A stretch of 64,000 nucleotides of DNA from JAAFIP01 sp963775085. Its GTDB lineage: Bacteria > Pseudomonadota > Gammaproteobacteria > Burkholderiales > Burkholderiaceae_C. The stretch lies in the NCBI GenBank assembly GCA_963775085.1, contig CAVZHO010000002.1, forward strand, positions 434,001-498,000. Reading direction: 5' to 3'. The notes beneath the pieces were generated by a model that saw nothing but the letters and a program-made list of their open reading frames with translations, did no database searches and was not told the DNA's origin. Position numbers and translations under genes: made by a program. Positions 15,786 through 23,668 of the stretch are shown piece after piece; positions within the stretch are counted from its first letter, which is position 1; every line of letters begins with the position of its first letter.

Positions 15786-16643
15786 TTAAACCGCGACCGG
15801 CGCTTTGATGGCCGCGTGGCACTGGTAGTCCAGCATCTCAAAGTCTTCAAACTGGTAGTCAAAAATCGACGCGGGTTTGCGTTTGATGTGCAGTTGGGGG
15901 TAGGGGTAGGGCGTGCGGCTCAGTTGCAAATCTACCTGTTCGTGGTGGTTGCTGTAGATGTGGCAGTCGCCACCGGTCCACACAAAATCGCCCACATCCA
16001 GGTCGCACTGCTGGGCCACCATGTGGGTGAGCAGGGCGTAGCTGGCGATGTTGAAGGGCACACCCAGGAAGATGTCGGCGCTGCGCTGGTAGAGCTGGCA
16101 GCTCAGTTGCCCCTTGCCGCCGGGTGTGGTGGCGGGCGCGACGTAGAACTGGAAGAAGGCGTGGCAGGGCATCAAAGCCATTTTGGACAGATCGGCCACG
16201 TTCCAGGCGCTGACGATGATGCGGCGCGAGTCTGGGTTGGTTTTGAGGGTTTTAATGACCTCGCTGATCTGGTCAATATGCCCGCCGTCGGGCGTGGGCC
16301 AGCTGCGCCACTGCACGCCGTACACCGGGCCCAGGTCGCCGTCGGGCTTGGCCCACTCGTTCCAGATGGTCACGCCGCGCTCGGTCAGCCAATTATTGTT
16401 GGACGAGCCAGTGAGGAACCACAGCAGCTCCTGGATGATGGACTTGAGGTGCACCTTTTTGGTGGTCACCAGCGGGAAACCCTGCTTTAAATCAAAGCGC
16501 ATCTGGTAGCCAAACACGCTTTGGGTGCCGGTGCCGGTGCGGTCAGATTTAGCTGCGCCGTGCTCCAGCACATGGCGCATGAAGGTTTCGTACTGGTTGG
16601 ACGGGGAGGGGTTGGAGGATGATGGTGGCGATTGCATAGTCAT
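15786..16643 (-). CDS. thyA: Thymidylate synthase
   Basis: Methylates dUMP to dTMP with methylene-tetrahydrofolate; 285 residues. Visible: RTGTGTQSVFGYQMRFDL, LLWFLTGSSNNNWL, the catalytic cysteine C160 in ALMPCHAFFQFYV, QLYQRSADIFLGVPFNIASYALLTHM, and the C-terminal IKAPVAV close. The N-terminus has a short Ser/Pro-rich extension (SPPSSSNPSPSN) before the usual QYETFMRHVL. The gene starts 2 bp after the stop of the ccdB gene, so the toxin-antitoxin pair and thyA-folA are probably one transcript. Confidence 0.97.
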   Translation of the reverse strand: MTMQSPPSSSNPSPSNQYETFMRHVLEHGAAKSDRTGTGTQSVFGYQMRFDLKQGFPLVTTKKVHLKSIIQELLWFLTGSSNNNWLTERGVTIWNEWAKPDGDLGPVYGVQWRSWPTPDGGHIDQISEVIKTLKTNPDSRRIIVSAWNVADLSKMALMPCHAFFQFYVAPATTPGGKGQLSCQLYQRSADIFLGVPFNIASYALLTHMVAQQCDLDVGDFVWTGGDCHIYSNHHEQVDLQLSRTPYPYPQLHIKRKPASIFDYQFEDFEMLDYQCHAAIKAPVAV

Positions 16644-16645
16644 GT

Positions 16646-16960
16646 TCAGTAACCACCCAGCAGGGTGTCCAGTGCGTCGGTAATCTCAAGTTGTTGTGCG
16701 GCCAGGTTGCCCACCGGACGGCGCAGCTCGCCAGCGGGTACAGCGCCAATGGCCGCCGTGTTCATCACCACAGACTTGCCTTTGACTTCAAACACCGGGT
16801 TCAAATTGCGTACCCGTATTTCCAGTCGATGTGCAAAATGCAGAGGTATCACCACTTTGGTTTGAATCGTATCGAGAAAATTATTTTGTACATCCAGATA
16901 GTAGGGTACGGTGTCCCGCTCTGCGCTATCGGGGTTGGTATAAACGTCAAAGCGGGCCAT
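16646..16960 (-). CDS. ccdB: CcdB-family toxin
   Basis: DNA-gyrase poison of the CcdB family, 104 residues. It begins MARFDVYTNP, continues PYYLDVQNNFLDTIQTKVVIPL and ends EITDALDTLLGGY, all standard CcdB positions; the C-terminal residues that contact gyrase are intact. ATG at 16960 was chosen by homology, 4 bp after the ccdA stop. Its stop is 2 bp from the thyA start. It appears functional. Confidence 0.93.
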   Translation of the reverse strand: MARFDVYTNPDSAERDTVPYYLDVQNNFLDTIQTKVVIPLHFAHRLEIRVRNLNPVFEVKGKSVVMNTAAIGAVPAGELRRPVGNLAAQQLEITDALDTLLGGY

Positions 16961-16964
16961 AAAT

Positions 16965-17261
16965 TTATTTGACTTTGCTGCCTGCGTTGCGCCCGTCGCC
17001 CAGGCTTTTGCCAAAACTGCGGTATTTGGCCAGCGGCAAGCCTTCACGCGCAATGCGCTCGTTATAGGCCAGCATGGCCTCGCGGTTGTCGTCGCGCCAC
17101 TTCTCCCAATAGCGCCGCTTGACCTCTTCGCTGAGCCATGCATCCACGGTTTGCGACAGGTTGATACCCAGCTCTTTGGCCATGTCTACGGTTTTGGAGG
17201 TGAGCGACAGGTTAATGGGCCGCTTGATGGGGGCAGCACTGTCGGTCTTGGATGGCAGCAT
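16965..17261 (-). CDS. ccdA: CcdA-family antitoxin
   Basis: Antitoxin of 98 residues. The N-terminal ribbon-helix-helix (KRPINLSLTSKTVDMAKELGINLSQTVDAWLSEEVKRR) binds DNA, and the C-terminal part (WEKWRDDNREAMLAYNERIAREGLPLAKYRSF) is the disordered toxin-binding tail that Lon-type proteases usually cut. ATG at 17261 has AGGAG six bases upstream; a longer open frame to 17294 lacks this. Expected to repress its own promoter together with CcdB. Confidence 0.93.
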   Translation of the reverse strand: MLPSKTDSAAPIKRPINLSLTSKTVDMAKELGINLSQTVDAWLSEEVKRRYWEKWRDDNREAMLAYNERIAREGLPLAKYRSFGKSLGDGRNAGSKVK

Positions 17262-17367
17262 GGGACACTCCTGTAGTGCATGTTTTATGCGCATATTTTA
17301 CACGCATCAGTGCGATTTGCATACGCTCCGTCAGCTGTGACCCAAGGTGCTTCAAAATCCCAATGCC

Positions 17368-18789
17368 TTACAGCACCCGCCCCGGATTCAAAATCCCCAT
17401 TGGGTCAAGCGCGGCCTTTACCGCGCGCATCATGCCAAGAGCCACAGCCGATTTGTAATGCGGCAACTCATCGCGTTTGAGGCTGCCAATGCCATGCTCG
17501 GCGCTGATGCTGCCACCATGCGCCAGCACGCTGTCAAACACCAGCTTGTTCACACCCGCCTCCTGCGCCTGCAAAAACGCCTTGCCGTCCGCACCCGCTG
17601 GGCACTGCACGTTGTAGTGCAGATTGCCGTCGCCCAGGTGGCCAAAGTTGACCAGGCGTACGCCGGGGATGGCCTCTCGCAGCAGCGCATCGGTCACGGA
17701 TGCAAACTCGGGAATGCGCGAAACAGGAATCGAAATGTCGTGCTTGATGTTCAGGCCTTCCTCGGCCTGTGCCAGCGGAATGCACTCGCGGATATGCCAC
17801 AGCGCCTTGGCCTGCGCCAAGTTCTCGGCCACCACGGCATCGGTGATGATGCCCGCCTCCAGCGCCGCCTCCATCAAATGGTCAAAGCGCGCTCTAGCAT
17901 GCGCTTCGCTTTCAAAATCGCTGTTCTCCAGCACCACGCAAAAGGGCGTGCTGTCCCACAGCGGCACGCGCTGCTGCGGAAAGTGTTTAGCCACCAGCGA
18001 CAGGGCAAACTGCCCCATCACCTCAAAGCCTGTCAGGCCACTGGCCAAGTGCTTTTGCGCCAAGCCCAGCAGTTGCACGGCGTGCTCGAGTGATGGCAGA
18101 CTGGCCCAGGCGGTCAGGCTGGCCACGGGCAGGGGGTAGAGCTTCATCGTGGCGGCGGTGATGATGCCCAGCGTGCCTTCGCTGCCAATCATCAGGTTGC
18201 GCAGGTCGTAGCCGGTGTTGTCTTTGCGCAGACCGCTTAAACCGTCCCACACCTCGCCCTGCGCCGTCACCACCTCCAGCCCCAGGCACAGGTCGCGTGC
18301 ATTGCCGTAGCGCAGCACCTGGGTGCCGCCCGCGTTGGTGCCCAGGTTGCCACCAATGGTGCAACTGCCCTCGGCGGCCAGACTCAGGGGGAACAAAAAG
18401 CCGGCATTCTCGGCCGCGTCTTGCAGATTTTGCAAAATGCAGCCCGCCTCGACCGTCACCGTCATATTGCCCGCGTCCATACTGCGCACCGTGTTCATGC
18501 GTTGCAAACTCAGCACCACCTGCTGGCCTGTGGCATCGGGCACGCCGCCCACTACCATGCCGGTGTTGCCGCCTTGGGGCACGATGCTGACGCTCTGGCC
18601 CGCCGCGCGCGCGGCTGCGCAGGCCTTGACCACCGCAGCTACTTGCGCCGTAGTAGCTGGCCGCACCACAGCCAGCGCCTTGCCATGCATGCGCTTGCGC
18701 CAGTCTTGCTCATACTGGCTCAGGTCGCCGCCTTGCAGCACATGGTCAGCGCCAACGATGGCGCGCAGGGTAGAGATAAGATCGTTCAT
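17368..18789 (-). CDS. FAD-binding oxidoreductase, GlcD/D-2-hydroxyacid dehydrogenase type
   Basis: Flavoprotein of 473 residues with an N-terminal PCMH FAD domain (SIVPQGGNTGMVVGGVPDATG near 69-86; GNLGTNAGGTQVLRYGNARDLCLGLEVV) and a C-terminal FAD-oxidase domain. RLVNFGHLGDGNLHYNV carries the metal/substrate histidines and SAEHGIGSLKRDEL is the closing motif. The family oxidises D-lactate, D-2-hydroxyglutarate or glycolate; the substrate is not fixed by sequence. No iron-sulfur partner gene (GlcF-like) is adjacent, which favours a D-2-hydroxyglutarate or D-lactate dehydrogenase. Confidence 0.92.
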   Translation of the reverse strand: MNDLISTLRAIVGADHVLQGGDLSQYEQDWRKRMHGKALAVVRPATTAQVAAVVKACAAARAAGQSVSIVPQGGNTGMVVGGVPDATGQQVVLSLQRMNTVRSMDAGNMTVTVEAGCILQNLQDAAENAGFLFPLSLAAEGSCTIGGNLGTNAGGTQVLRYGNARDLCLGLEVVTAQGEVWDGLSGLRKDNTGYDLRNLMIGSEGTLGIITAATMKLYPLPVASLTAWASLPSLEHAVQLLGLAQKHLASGLTGFEVMGQFALSLVAKHFPQQRVPLWDSTPFCVVLENSDFESEAHARARFDHLMEAALEAGIITDAVVAENLAQAKALWHIRECIPLAQAEEGLNIKHDISIPVSRIPEFASVTDALLREAIPGVRLVNFGHLGDGNLHYNVQCPAGADGKAFLQAQEAGVNKLVFDSVLAHGGSISAEHGIGSLKRDELPHYKSAVALGMMRAVKAALDPMGILNPGRVL

Positions 18790-18836
18790 TTTGCTATATA
18801 TTCAGTAGCTAGATATGTCCTAAACACTGGGACTAG
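18790..18836. repeat. Dispersed TAGC-family palindrome
   Basis: TTTGCTATATATTCAGTAGC, then ATGTCC...GGGACTAGC. It fills the gap between the DUF2069 gene and the FAD oxidoreductase and overlaps the last codons of the former. Confidence 0.6.
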
Positions 18837-19191
18837 CAGGCGTTTTGTTACCTAAACGCAGCCGTACGTGCAGCGCGCAGGCCACAAACAGCACCAGGCA
18901 CAGCGCCACCTCCACCATGGCGTAGTAGTTGCTGGGTGCGCGGTCGCTGTAGGCGCGCACGGCACCCTCGGTAAAGTACAGCCACACCATGAGGCTGACC
19001 CAGCGGTAGGTGTACATTTTGTTTTTGAGCAGCCCAGCCAGGGGAAAGCACAGGGGCAGCACTTTCAGCGCCAGCAGGGTGCCGCCGGGGCGCAGGGGGG
19101 CGAGCACCAGTTCCCAGGCCACCCCCAGTACGATCAACCCCAGCACGCTGCCTACGGCCAGCCAGCGGGTGGTTTCTACAGAGTTCTTCAT
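18820..19191 (-). CDS. DUF2069 inner-membrane protein
   Basis: Protein of 123 residues with four predicted membrane helices (about 10-30, 40-57, 62-78 and 90-110). LRPGGTLLALKVLPLCFPLAGLLKNKMYTYRWVSLMVWLYFTEGAVRAYSD is the DUF2069 core. Function unknown. Divergent from the YihY gene, 36 bp between starts. The last codons lie within a dispersed palindromic repeat. Confidence 0.88.
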   Translation of the reverse strand: MKNSVETTRWLAVGSVLGLIVLGVAWELVLAPLRPGGTLLALKVLPLCFPLAGLLKNKMYTYRWVSLMVWLYFTEGAVRAYSDRAPSNYYAMVEVALCLVLFVACALHVRLRLGNKTPASPSV

Positions 19192-19227
19192 TCCAAATAT
19201 CCTTCATTTGGATGGCATGATACCGGG

Positions 19228-20466
19228 ATGGATACCGCATCGACCTCTTTCAGTACTTTTATCTTTCGCCTGCGTTTGCAGGCTGCTTCGCTGTGGGCCA
19301 CGCTGAAGGTCTTTCCGTGGCGCAACACGGCTGCCGTGCTGCGCGAGCGCTTTCGGGAAGACCATCTGGGCTTGACGGCCAGCAGCCTCACGTTTACCAC
19401 CATGATCGCTCTGGTGCCGCTGTTTACCATGGCGCTGGCGGTGTTTACCGCCTTTCCCATGTTTGCCAAGATGCAAGGCGTGCTGCAGCAATGGCTGATC
19501 GAAAGCCTGATTCCCGAGAACATCGCGCGCAGCGTGCTGGGCTATTTAAATCAGTTCTCCAGCAAGGCCTCGCGCATGGGCACGCTGGGTTTGGGTTTCT
19601 TCCTGGCCTCGGCTTTGGCCTTGATTTTTACCATCGACCGCACCCTGAACGCCATCTGGCGCGTCAAGCGCGTGCGGCCCTTTGCCCAGCGCGTGCTGGT
19701 GTACTGGGCGGCACTCACCCTCGGCCCCGTGCTGCTGGCGGCCAGTTTGACGATCACGTCTTACCTGCTGACAGCCTCCAAAGGCGTAGTCGGTGTGCTG
19801 CCCGGGGGCCTCAATGTTTTGCTCAGCGCCTTGCAGTTCATGCTGCTGGCCGGGGGCATGGCGGCGCTGTTCAGGTACGTGCCCAACACCCATGTGCGCT
19901 GGCCACACGCCTGGACAGGCGGCGTGTTTGTCGCCGCAGCCTTTGAGCTGGCCAAAAAACTGCTGGCCCTCTACCTGGCCAGCGTGCCCACTTATTCGGC
20001 GGTGTACGGGGCGTTTGCCACCGCGCCCATTTTGCTGCTGTGGATCTATATCGCCTGGGTGATCGTGCTGCTGGGTGCGGTGATCGCCGCCTATTTGCCC
20101 AGCCTGCTGCAAGGCGTGGCGCGGCGCGGCGGCACGCCGGGCTGGCCGTTTCAGCTGTGCATCGAGACCATCCAGCACCTGCACCACGCCCGCAGCACGC
20201 CGGCCAAAGGCCTCACCCTGGGCCAACTAGCCGCCGCCATGCAAGTGGATGATTTGCAGCTGGAGCCCGTCATCGAAGCCCTGGCCGAGCTGGACTACGC
20301 CAGCGAAATCGCCGATGGCAGCGGCCGCTACGTGATGCTGTGCGAGCCCGACTACATCGCCATGGCGCCACTGGTGGACAAGCTGCTGCTGGCAGACTCA
20401 CAGGCGGTGCGAAATTTTATGGAAAATAGCCAGATGTCCACGCTCAATGGACGTAACGTGCTATAA
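19228..20466 (+). CDS. YihY/BrkB family inner-membrane protein
   Basis: Protein of 412 residues, formerly called RNase BN by mistake. ATG at 19228 was chosen; upstream open sequence is antisense to the DUF2069 gene. Six predicted membrane helices lie between about 45 and 285. The conserved opening LTASSLTFTTMIALVPLFTMALAVFTAFPMF and later YRLVPNTHVRW-like (FRYVPNTHVRWPHAWTGG) and SVPTYSAVYGAFATAPILLLWIYIAWVIVLLGAVIAAYL are standard. The soluble C-terminal 110 residues resemble a winged helix. Its last 20 bases overlap the TPR minisatellite gene in another frame. Confidence 0.92.
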   Translation: MDTASTSFSTFIFRLRLQAASLWATLKVFPWRNTAAVLRERFREDHLGLTASSLTFTTMIALVPLFTMALAVFTAFPMFAKMQGVLQQWLIESLIPENIARSVLGYLNQFSSKASRMGTLGLGFFLASALALIFTIDRTLNAIWRVKRVRPFAQRVLVYWAALTLGPVLLAASLTITSYLLTASKGVVGVLPGGLNVLLSALQFMLLAGGMAALFRYVPNTHVRWPHAWTGGVFVAAAFELAKKLLALYLASVPTYSAVYGAFATAPILLLWIYIAWVIVLLGAVIAAYLPSLLQGVARRGGTPGWPFQLCIETIQHLHHARSTPAKGLTLGQLAAAMQVDDLQLEPVIEALAELDYASEIADGSGRYVMLCEPDYIAMAPLVDKLLLADSQAVRNFMENSQMSTLNGRNVL

Positions 20467-21634
20467 AAAACTGCAAGCGCGCGGCCAGCTCGACGAAGCC
20501 TTGAAAATACGCCGAGAGCAAGAGCTCTTGGTCTATGAAAAGCTGGGTGACGTGCGCTCGGTTGCCGTCACCCACGGCCAAATCGCCGACGTACTGCAAG
20601 CGCGCGGCCAGCTCGACGAAGCCTTGAAAATACGCCGAGAGCAACAGCTCCCGGTCTATGAAAAGCTGGGCGACGTGCGCTCGGTTGCCGTCAGCCACGG
20701 CAAAATCGCCGACGTACTGCAAGCGCGCGGCCAGCTCGACGAAGCCTTGAAAATACGCCGAGAGCAAGAGCTCCCGGTCTATGAAAAGCTGGGCGACGTG
20801 CGCTCGGTTGCCGTCACCCACGGCAAAATCGCCGACGTACTGCAAGCGCGCGGCCAGCTCGACGAAGCCTTGAAAATACGCCGAGAGCAAGAGCTCCCGG
20901 TCTATGAAAAGCTGGGCGACGTGCGCTCGGTTGCCGTCACCCACGGTAAAATCGCCGACGTACTGCAAGCGCGCGGCCAGCTCGACGAAGCCTTGAAAAT
21001 ACGCCGAGAGCAAGAGCTCCCGGTCTATGAAAAGCTGGGCGACGTGCACGGGGTTGCCGTCACCCACGGCAACATCGCCGACGTACTGCAAGCGCGCGGC
21101 CAGCTCGACGAAGCCTTGAAAATACGCCGAGAGCAAGAGCTCCCGGTCTATGAAAAGCTGGGCGACGTGCACGGGGTTGCCGTCACCCACGGCAACATCG
21201 CCGACGTACTGCAAGCGCGCGGCCAGCTCGACGAAGCCTTGAAAATACGCCGAGAGCAACAGCTCCCGGTCTATGAAAAGCTGGGCGACGTGCGCTCGGT
21301 TGCCGTCACCCACGGCAACATCGCCGACGTACTGCAAGCGCGCGGCCAGCTCGACGAAGCCTTGAAAATACGCCGAGAGCAAGAGCTCCCGGTCTATGAA
21401 AAGCTGGGCGACGTGCGGGGGCTGCTGGTGGGAAGAGCAAACATGGCGCAGTTATTGATGCAGCGCAATAAAACTGGTGATGCCAAGGAAGCGCAGATCC
21501 TATTAAACCAAGCGCTTGCTGATGCCCAGCGCATGCAACTGCCAGAGGCCCAAGTTATTCAACAGTTGCTTGCTCAACTGCAAAAGCAGAAAAAAAACTT
21601 GAAACCCGCTATACCTCTCCGCCAAAGCGCTTGA
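20447..21634 (+). CDS. Tetratricopeptide protein with eight near-identical 41-residue repeats
   Basis: Protein of 395 residues, almost all TPR of the 41/42-residue type (LQARGQLDEALKIRREQELP, then VYEKLGDV..VAVTHGKIADV). Eight units start at 20471 and recur every 123 bp to about 21454; the last diverges into a unique tail (LLVGRANMAQLLMQ to QSA). There is no signal peptide, enzymatic domain or Shine-Dalgarno sequence, and the ATG lies inside the end of the YihY gene. It may be the surviving 3' part of a larger TPR protein. Units differ at only a few codons (Q/E, RS/HG, K/N), a sign of recent expansion or gene conversion. Confidence 0.75.
   Translation: MDVTCYKKLQARGQLDEALKIRREQELLVYEKLGDVRSVAVTHGQIADVLQARGQLDEALKIRREQQLPVYEKLGDVRSVAVSHGKIADVLQARGQLDEALKIRREQELPVYEKLGDVRSVAVTHGKIADVLQARGQLDEALKIRREQELPVYEKLGDVRSVAVTHGKIADVLQARGQLDEALKIRREQELPVYEKLGDVHGVAVTHGNIADVLQARGQLDEALKIRREQELPVYEKLGDVHGVAVTHGNIADVLQARGQLDEALKIRREQQLPVYEKLGDVRSVAVTHGNIADVLQARGQLDEALKIRREQELPVYEKLGDVRGLLVGRANMAQLLMQRNKTGDAKEAQILLNQALADAQRMQLPEAQVIQQLLAQLQKQKKNLKPAIPLRQSA
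20471..21454 (+). repeat. Eight 123-bp tandem repeats (minisatellite)
   Basis: Unit starts at 20471, 20594, 20717, 20840, 20963, 21086, 21209 and 21332. The DNA is nearly identical from unit to unit. Differences are confined to a few sites, chiefly CAAGAG/CAACAG, CGCTCG/CACGGG, CAAAAT/CAACAT and CCCGG/TTGG. The length is a multiple of three with no stop on the opposite strand, which creates a long spurious antisense frame. Confidence 0.97.
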
Positions 21635-22079
21635 TCAGGTTGGCAATATATTTGTCCACCAGCTTCTCAAACTCGCCTTCCACCACCGGAGCGACCACCA
21701 TCTTCATCAGGCCGGGAAGCGGCACATCGACGGTGCCTTTGATTTGCAGCGCGATGGCGGTGGATTTTTTGTTGTCGGTGATCTTCCAGTTGCCGCCGAC
21801 CTGGGCGTTGCCGATGCCTTTGACGGGGGTCCACACCACGGTGCCTTTGGCTTGGTCGCTTTTGTATTTGCTGGCGTACACCGTTTGGATATTGACCTGC
21901 GTGGTGCCTACTTTTTCCATTTCCCATTTGTACACGCCGTCGCCCAGGTCGGTCAGCTTGTCGACCTTGGGGAAGTGGCTGACGGACAGGGGCACGTCGG
22001 ACAGCACCTCAAACACCTCGGCCGCTTTGGACTTGACTTCAAATTCGTAGGCTAAATCGATGTTGACGCTGATGGCCAT
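21609..22079 (-). CDS. SRPBCC (START-like) domain protein
   Basis: Protein of 156 residues with the helix-grip fold of the polyketide-cyclase/CoxG/Ribosome-associated toxin superfamily: MAISVNIDLAYEFEVKSKAAEVFEVLSDVPLSVSHFPKVDKLTDLGDGVYKWEME at the start and a final helix VEGEFEKLVDKYIANLIKRFGG. The hydrophobic pocket implies small-molecule or lipid binding; the ligand is unknown. Its end overlaps the end of the TPR gene by 26 bp in convergent orientation. Confidence 0.85.
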   Translation of the reverse strand: MAISVNIDLAYEFEVKSKAAEVFEVLSDVPLSVSHFPKVDKLTDLGDGVYKWEMEKVGTTQVNIQTVYASKYKSDQAKGTVVWTPVKGIGNAQVGGNWKITDNKKSTAIALQIKGTVDVPLPGLMKMVVAPVVEGEFEKLVDKYIANLIKRFGGEV

Positions 22080-22160
22080 GGGCTTGCTCCTGGTGGGGGT
22101 TGGGGACTAAAGCGCTAGCCTAACCAGTTTTGCGCCGGGCGGCAACCGTAGATGCCTGTG

Positions 22161-22445
22161 CTATCCAACCAGCGCCACATCCGCCGTGGGGTAGGCCACA
22201 CAGGCCAGTATATAGCCCAGTGCTTTTTCTTCAGCGCTCAGGCCTGGCCATTCGATGGCATAGCGCACCGCGCCTTGTGTGAGCTGGCCGATGCAGGTGC
22301 GGCAGGTGCCGTTGCGGCTGGAGTTAGGCCATACCTCCAGGGCTTGCTCGGCAGAATCGAGCAGGGTTTGGTCTGCAGGCGCAGGAAAGCGCCTTGCACT
22401 GCTGGAAGCATGCCGCACCGTGCAACTAAAAATTTGATCGTTCAT
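22161..22445 (-). CDS. Plant-type [2Fe-2S] ferredoxin with Ser at the first ligand position
   Basis: Protein of 94 residues. The family ligand pattern is C-x4-C-x2-C-x30-C. Here it reads S-RNGT-C-RT-C...C (SSRNGTCRTC, then YILACVAYP): the first cysteine is serine, AGC instead of TGC. The rest of the fold (FPAPADQTLLDSAEQALEVWPNSS, GLSAEEKALGYILAC) is conserved. Ser can ligate a cluster weakly, so it may be functional with changed potential, or damaged. No partner oxidoreductase gene is adjacent. Confidence 0.85.
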   Translation of the reverse strand: MNDQIFSCTVRHASSSARRFPAPADQTLLDSAEQALEVWPNSSRNGTCRTCIGQLTQGAVRYAIEWPGLSAEEKALGYILACVAYPTADVALVG

Positions 22446-22525
22446 ACCCTCAAGCCTAGCGCAAAAATCTTGTAAGCTGTGGCCTGCACCTGTGACCCGT
22501 CCTCTTCATTTATAAAGCCGATCCC

Positions 22526-23194
22526 ATGCCATTGACCACCATCGAACTGGAAACCGCCCCTAACCCCCGCGCCACCGTGCTGCTGATGCACGGGCTGGGG
22601 GCGGATGGCAATGACTTTGTGCCGATCGCCAAGGAGCTGGATTTGAGCGCCGTAGGCCCGGTGCGTTTCGTCTTCCCTAACGCGCCGCAGATCCCTGTCA
22701 CCATCAACGGCGGCATGCGCATGCCCGCCTGGTACGACATTGTGGGCGCAGACCTGGCCAAGCGCGAGGACGAGGCCGGCCTGCGCGCCTCGCGGGATGC
22801 CATTGAGGTACTGCTGGCGCGCGAGAAGGCGCGCGACATTCCGGCTGAGCGCATCGTGATTGCAGGCTTCTCGCAGGGCTGCGCCATGGCGCTGCTGACG
22901 GGCCTGCGCCATGCCGAGCGCCTGGCAGGCATTGTCGCCCTGTCGGGCTACCTGCCGCTGGCCGCTACCACGTCGGCCGAACGGCACCCGGCCAACGCGC
23001 ACACCCCCATCTTCATGGGCCACGGCCAGCAAGACGGTGTCGTGGTGCTCAGCCGCGCCAGCGCCTCGCACGACGCGCTACGCGCCCTGGGCTACAGCGT
23101 GGACTGGCATGAATACCCGATGGCACACTCGGTGTGCATGGAGGAGATCGAGGATTTGAACCAGTGGCTCAACCGGGTGCTGGCCAAGGATTGA
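22526..23194 (+). CDS. Carboxylesterase/phospholipase, alpha/beta hydrolase (EstB/YpfH-like)
   Basis: Cytosolic serine hydrolase of 222 residues. The catalytic triad can be placed as S116 (GFSQG), D170 (GQQDGVV) and H201 (MAHSVC). The oxyanion-hole motif is LLMHGLGADGND. WYDIVGADLAKREDEAGL is typical of bacterial carboxylesterase 2/acyl-protein thioesterase relatives. Cleaves short-chain esters; the natural substrate is unknown. Divergent from the ferredoxin gene. Confidence 0.93.
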   Translation: MPLTTIELETAPNPRATVLLMHGLGADGNDFVPIAKELDLSAVGPVRFVFPNAPQIPVTINGGMRMPAWYDIVGADLAKREDEAGLRASRDAIEVLLAREKARDIPAERIVIAGFSQGCAMALLTGLRHAERLAGIVALSGYLPLAATTSAERHPANAHTPIFMGHGQQDGVVVLSRASASHDALRALGYSVDWHEYPMAHSVCMEEIEDLNQWLNRVLAKD

Positions 23195-23303
23195 GGCGAA
23201 AAGCGGGTGCGCAGCAGCGGGGCGTAACTGGTCGTACAATACAGGGTTGCCCAAACCGGGCAGCAAAAACCCGGGCGTGCGCGCCCACACCACACCAGAC
23301 TCA

Positions 23304-23570
23304 ATGGCCAAAGAAGATTTAATTGAAATGCAGGGCAAGGTAACCGAAGTGTTGCCCGATTCGCGTTTTCGCGTAACGCTGGAGAACGGCCACGAGCTGA
23401 TCGCCTACACCGGCGGCAAGATGCGTAAAAACCATATCCGCATCATCGCGGGCGATGCCGTGTCGCTGGAGCTCTCGCCCTACGATTTGACCAAGGGCCG
23501 CATCATGTTCCGCCACATTGCGGGCCGTCCGGGGCCAGGGCAGGGCGGCGCGCCTGCACCGCGTCGCTGA
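23304..23570 (+). CDS. infA: Translation initiation factor IF-1
   Basis: S1-type OB fold of 88 residues beginning MAKEDLIEMQGKVTEVLPDSRFRVTLENGHELIAYTGGKMRKNHIRI. IF-1 occupies the ribosomal A site during initiation. It is about 16 residues longer than the usual 72, with a Gly/Pro/Arg tail (GRPGPGQGGAPAPRR). Such extended, stand-alone infA copies occur in Burkholderiales besides the one in the ribosomal-protein operon, so this is probably the second copy. ATG at 23304 was chosen by homology. Confidence 0.95.
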   Translation: MAKEDLIEMQGKVTEVLPDSRFRVTLENGHELIAYTGGKMRKNHIRIIAGDAVSLELSPYDLTKGRIMFRHIAGRPGPGQGGAPAPRR

Positions 23571-23629
23571 TTTTTTAGTGAACCAGGAAGGTGGCCCGGG
23601 GAGTGTGCCAAGTCCAACTCCCGCAGGCT

Positions 23630-23659
23630 AAAGCGCACGCAGTGGTGCTGCGCTTTTCG
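23630..23659 (+). terminator. Rho-independent terminator after infA
   Basis: AAAGCGC (23630-23636) pairs with GCGCTTT (23650-23656), with more pairing inside the loop, followed by TTTT. It sits 60 bp after infA and ahead of the convergent TetR gene. Confidence 0.65.
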
Positions 23660-23668
23660 ACTGAATGA

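Noticed and set aside
20444..21382. Long minus-strand open frame of 312 codons across the TPR array
   Set aside because: It is a by-product of a 123-bp repeat unit without stops on either strand; the plus frame encodes a recognised TPR.
20471..21454. CRISPR-like regular repeat spacing
   Set aside because: The units are contiguous, coding and 123 bp long; there are no unique spacers and no cas genes.
22090..22160. Possible tRNA or small RNA in the gap between SRPBCC and ferredoxin genes
   Set aside because: No cloverleaf, promoter or terminator can be drawn.
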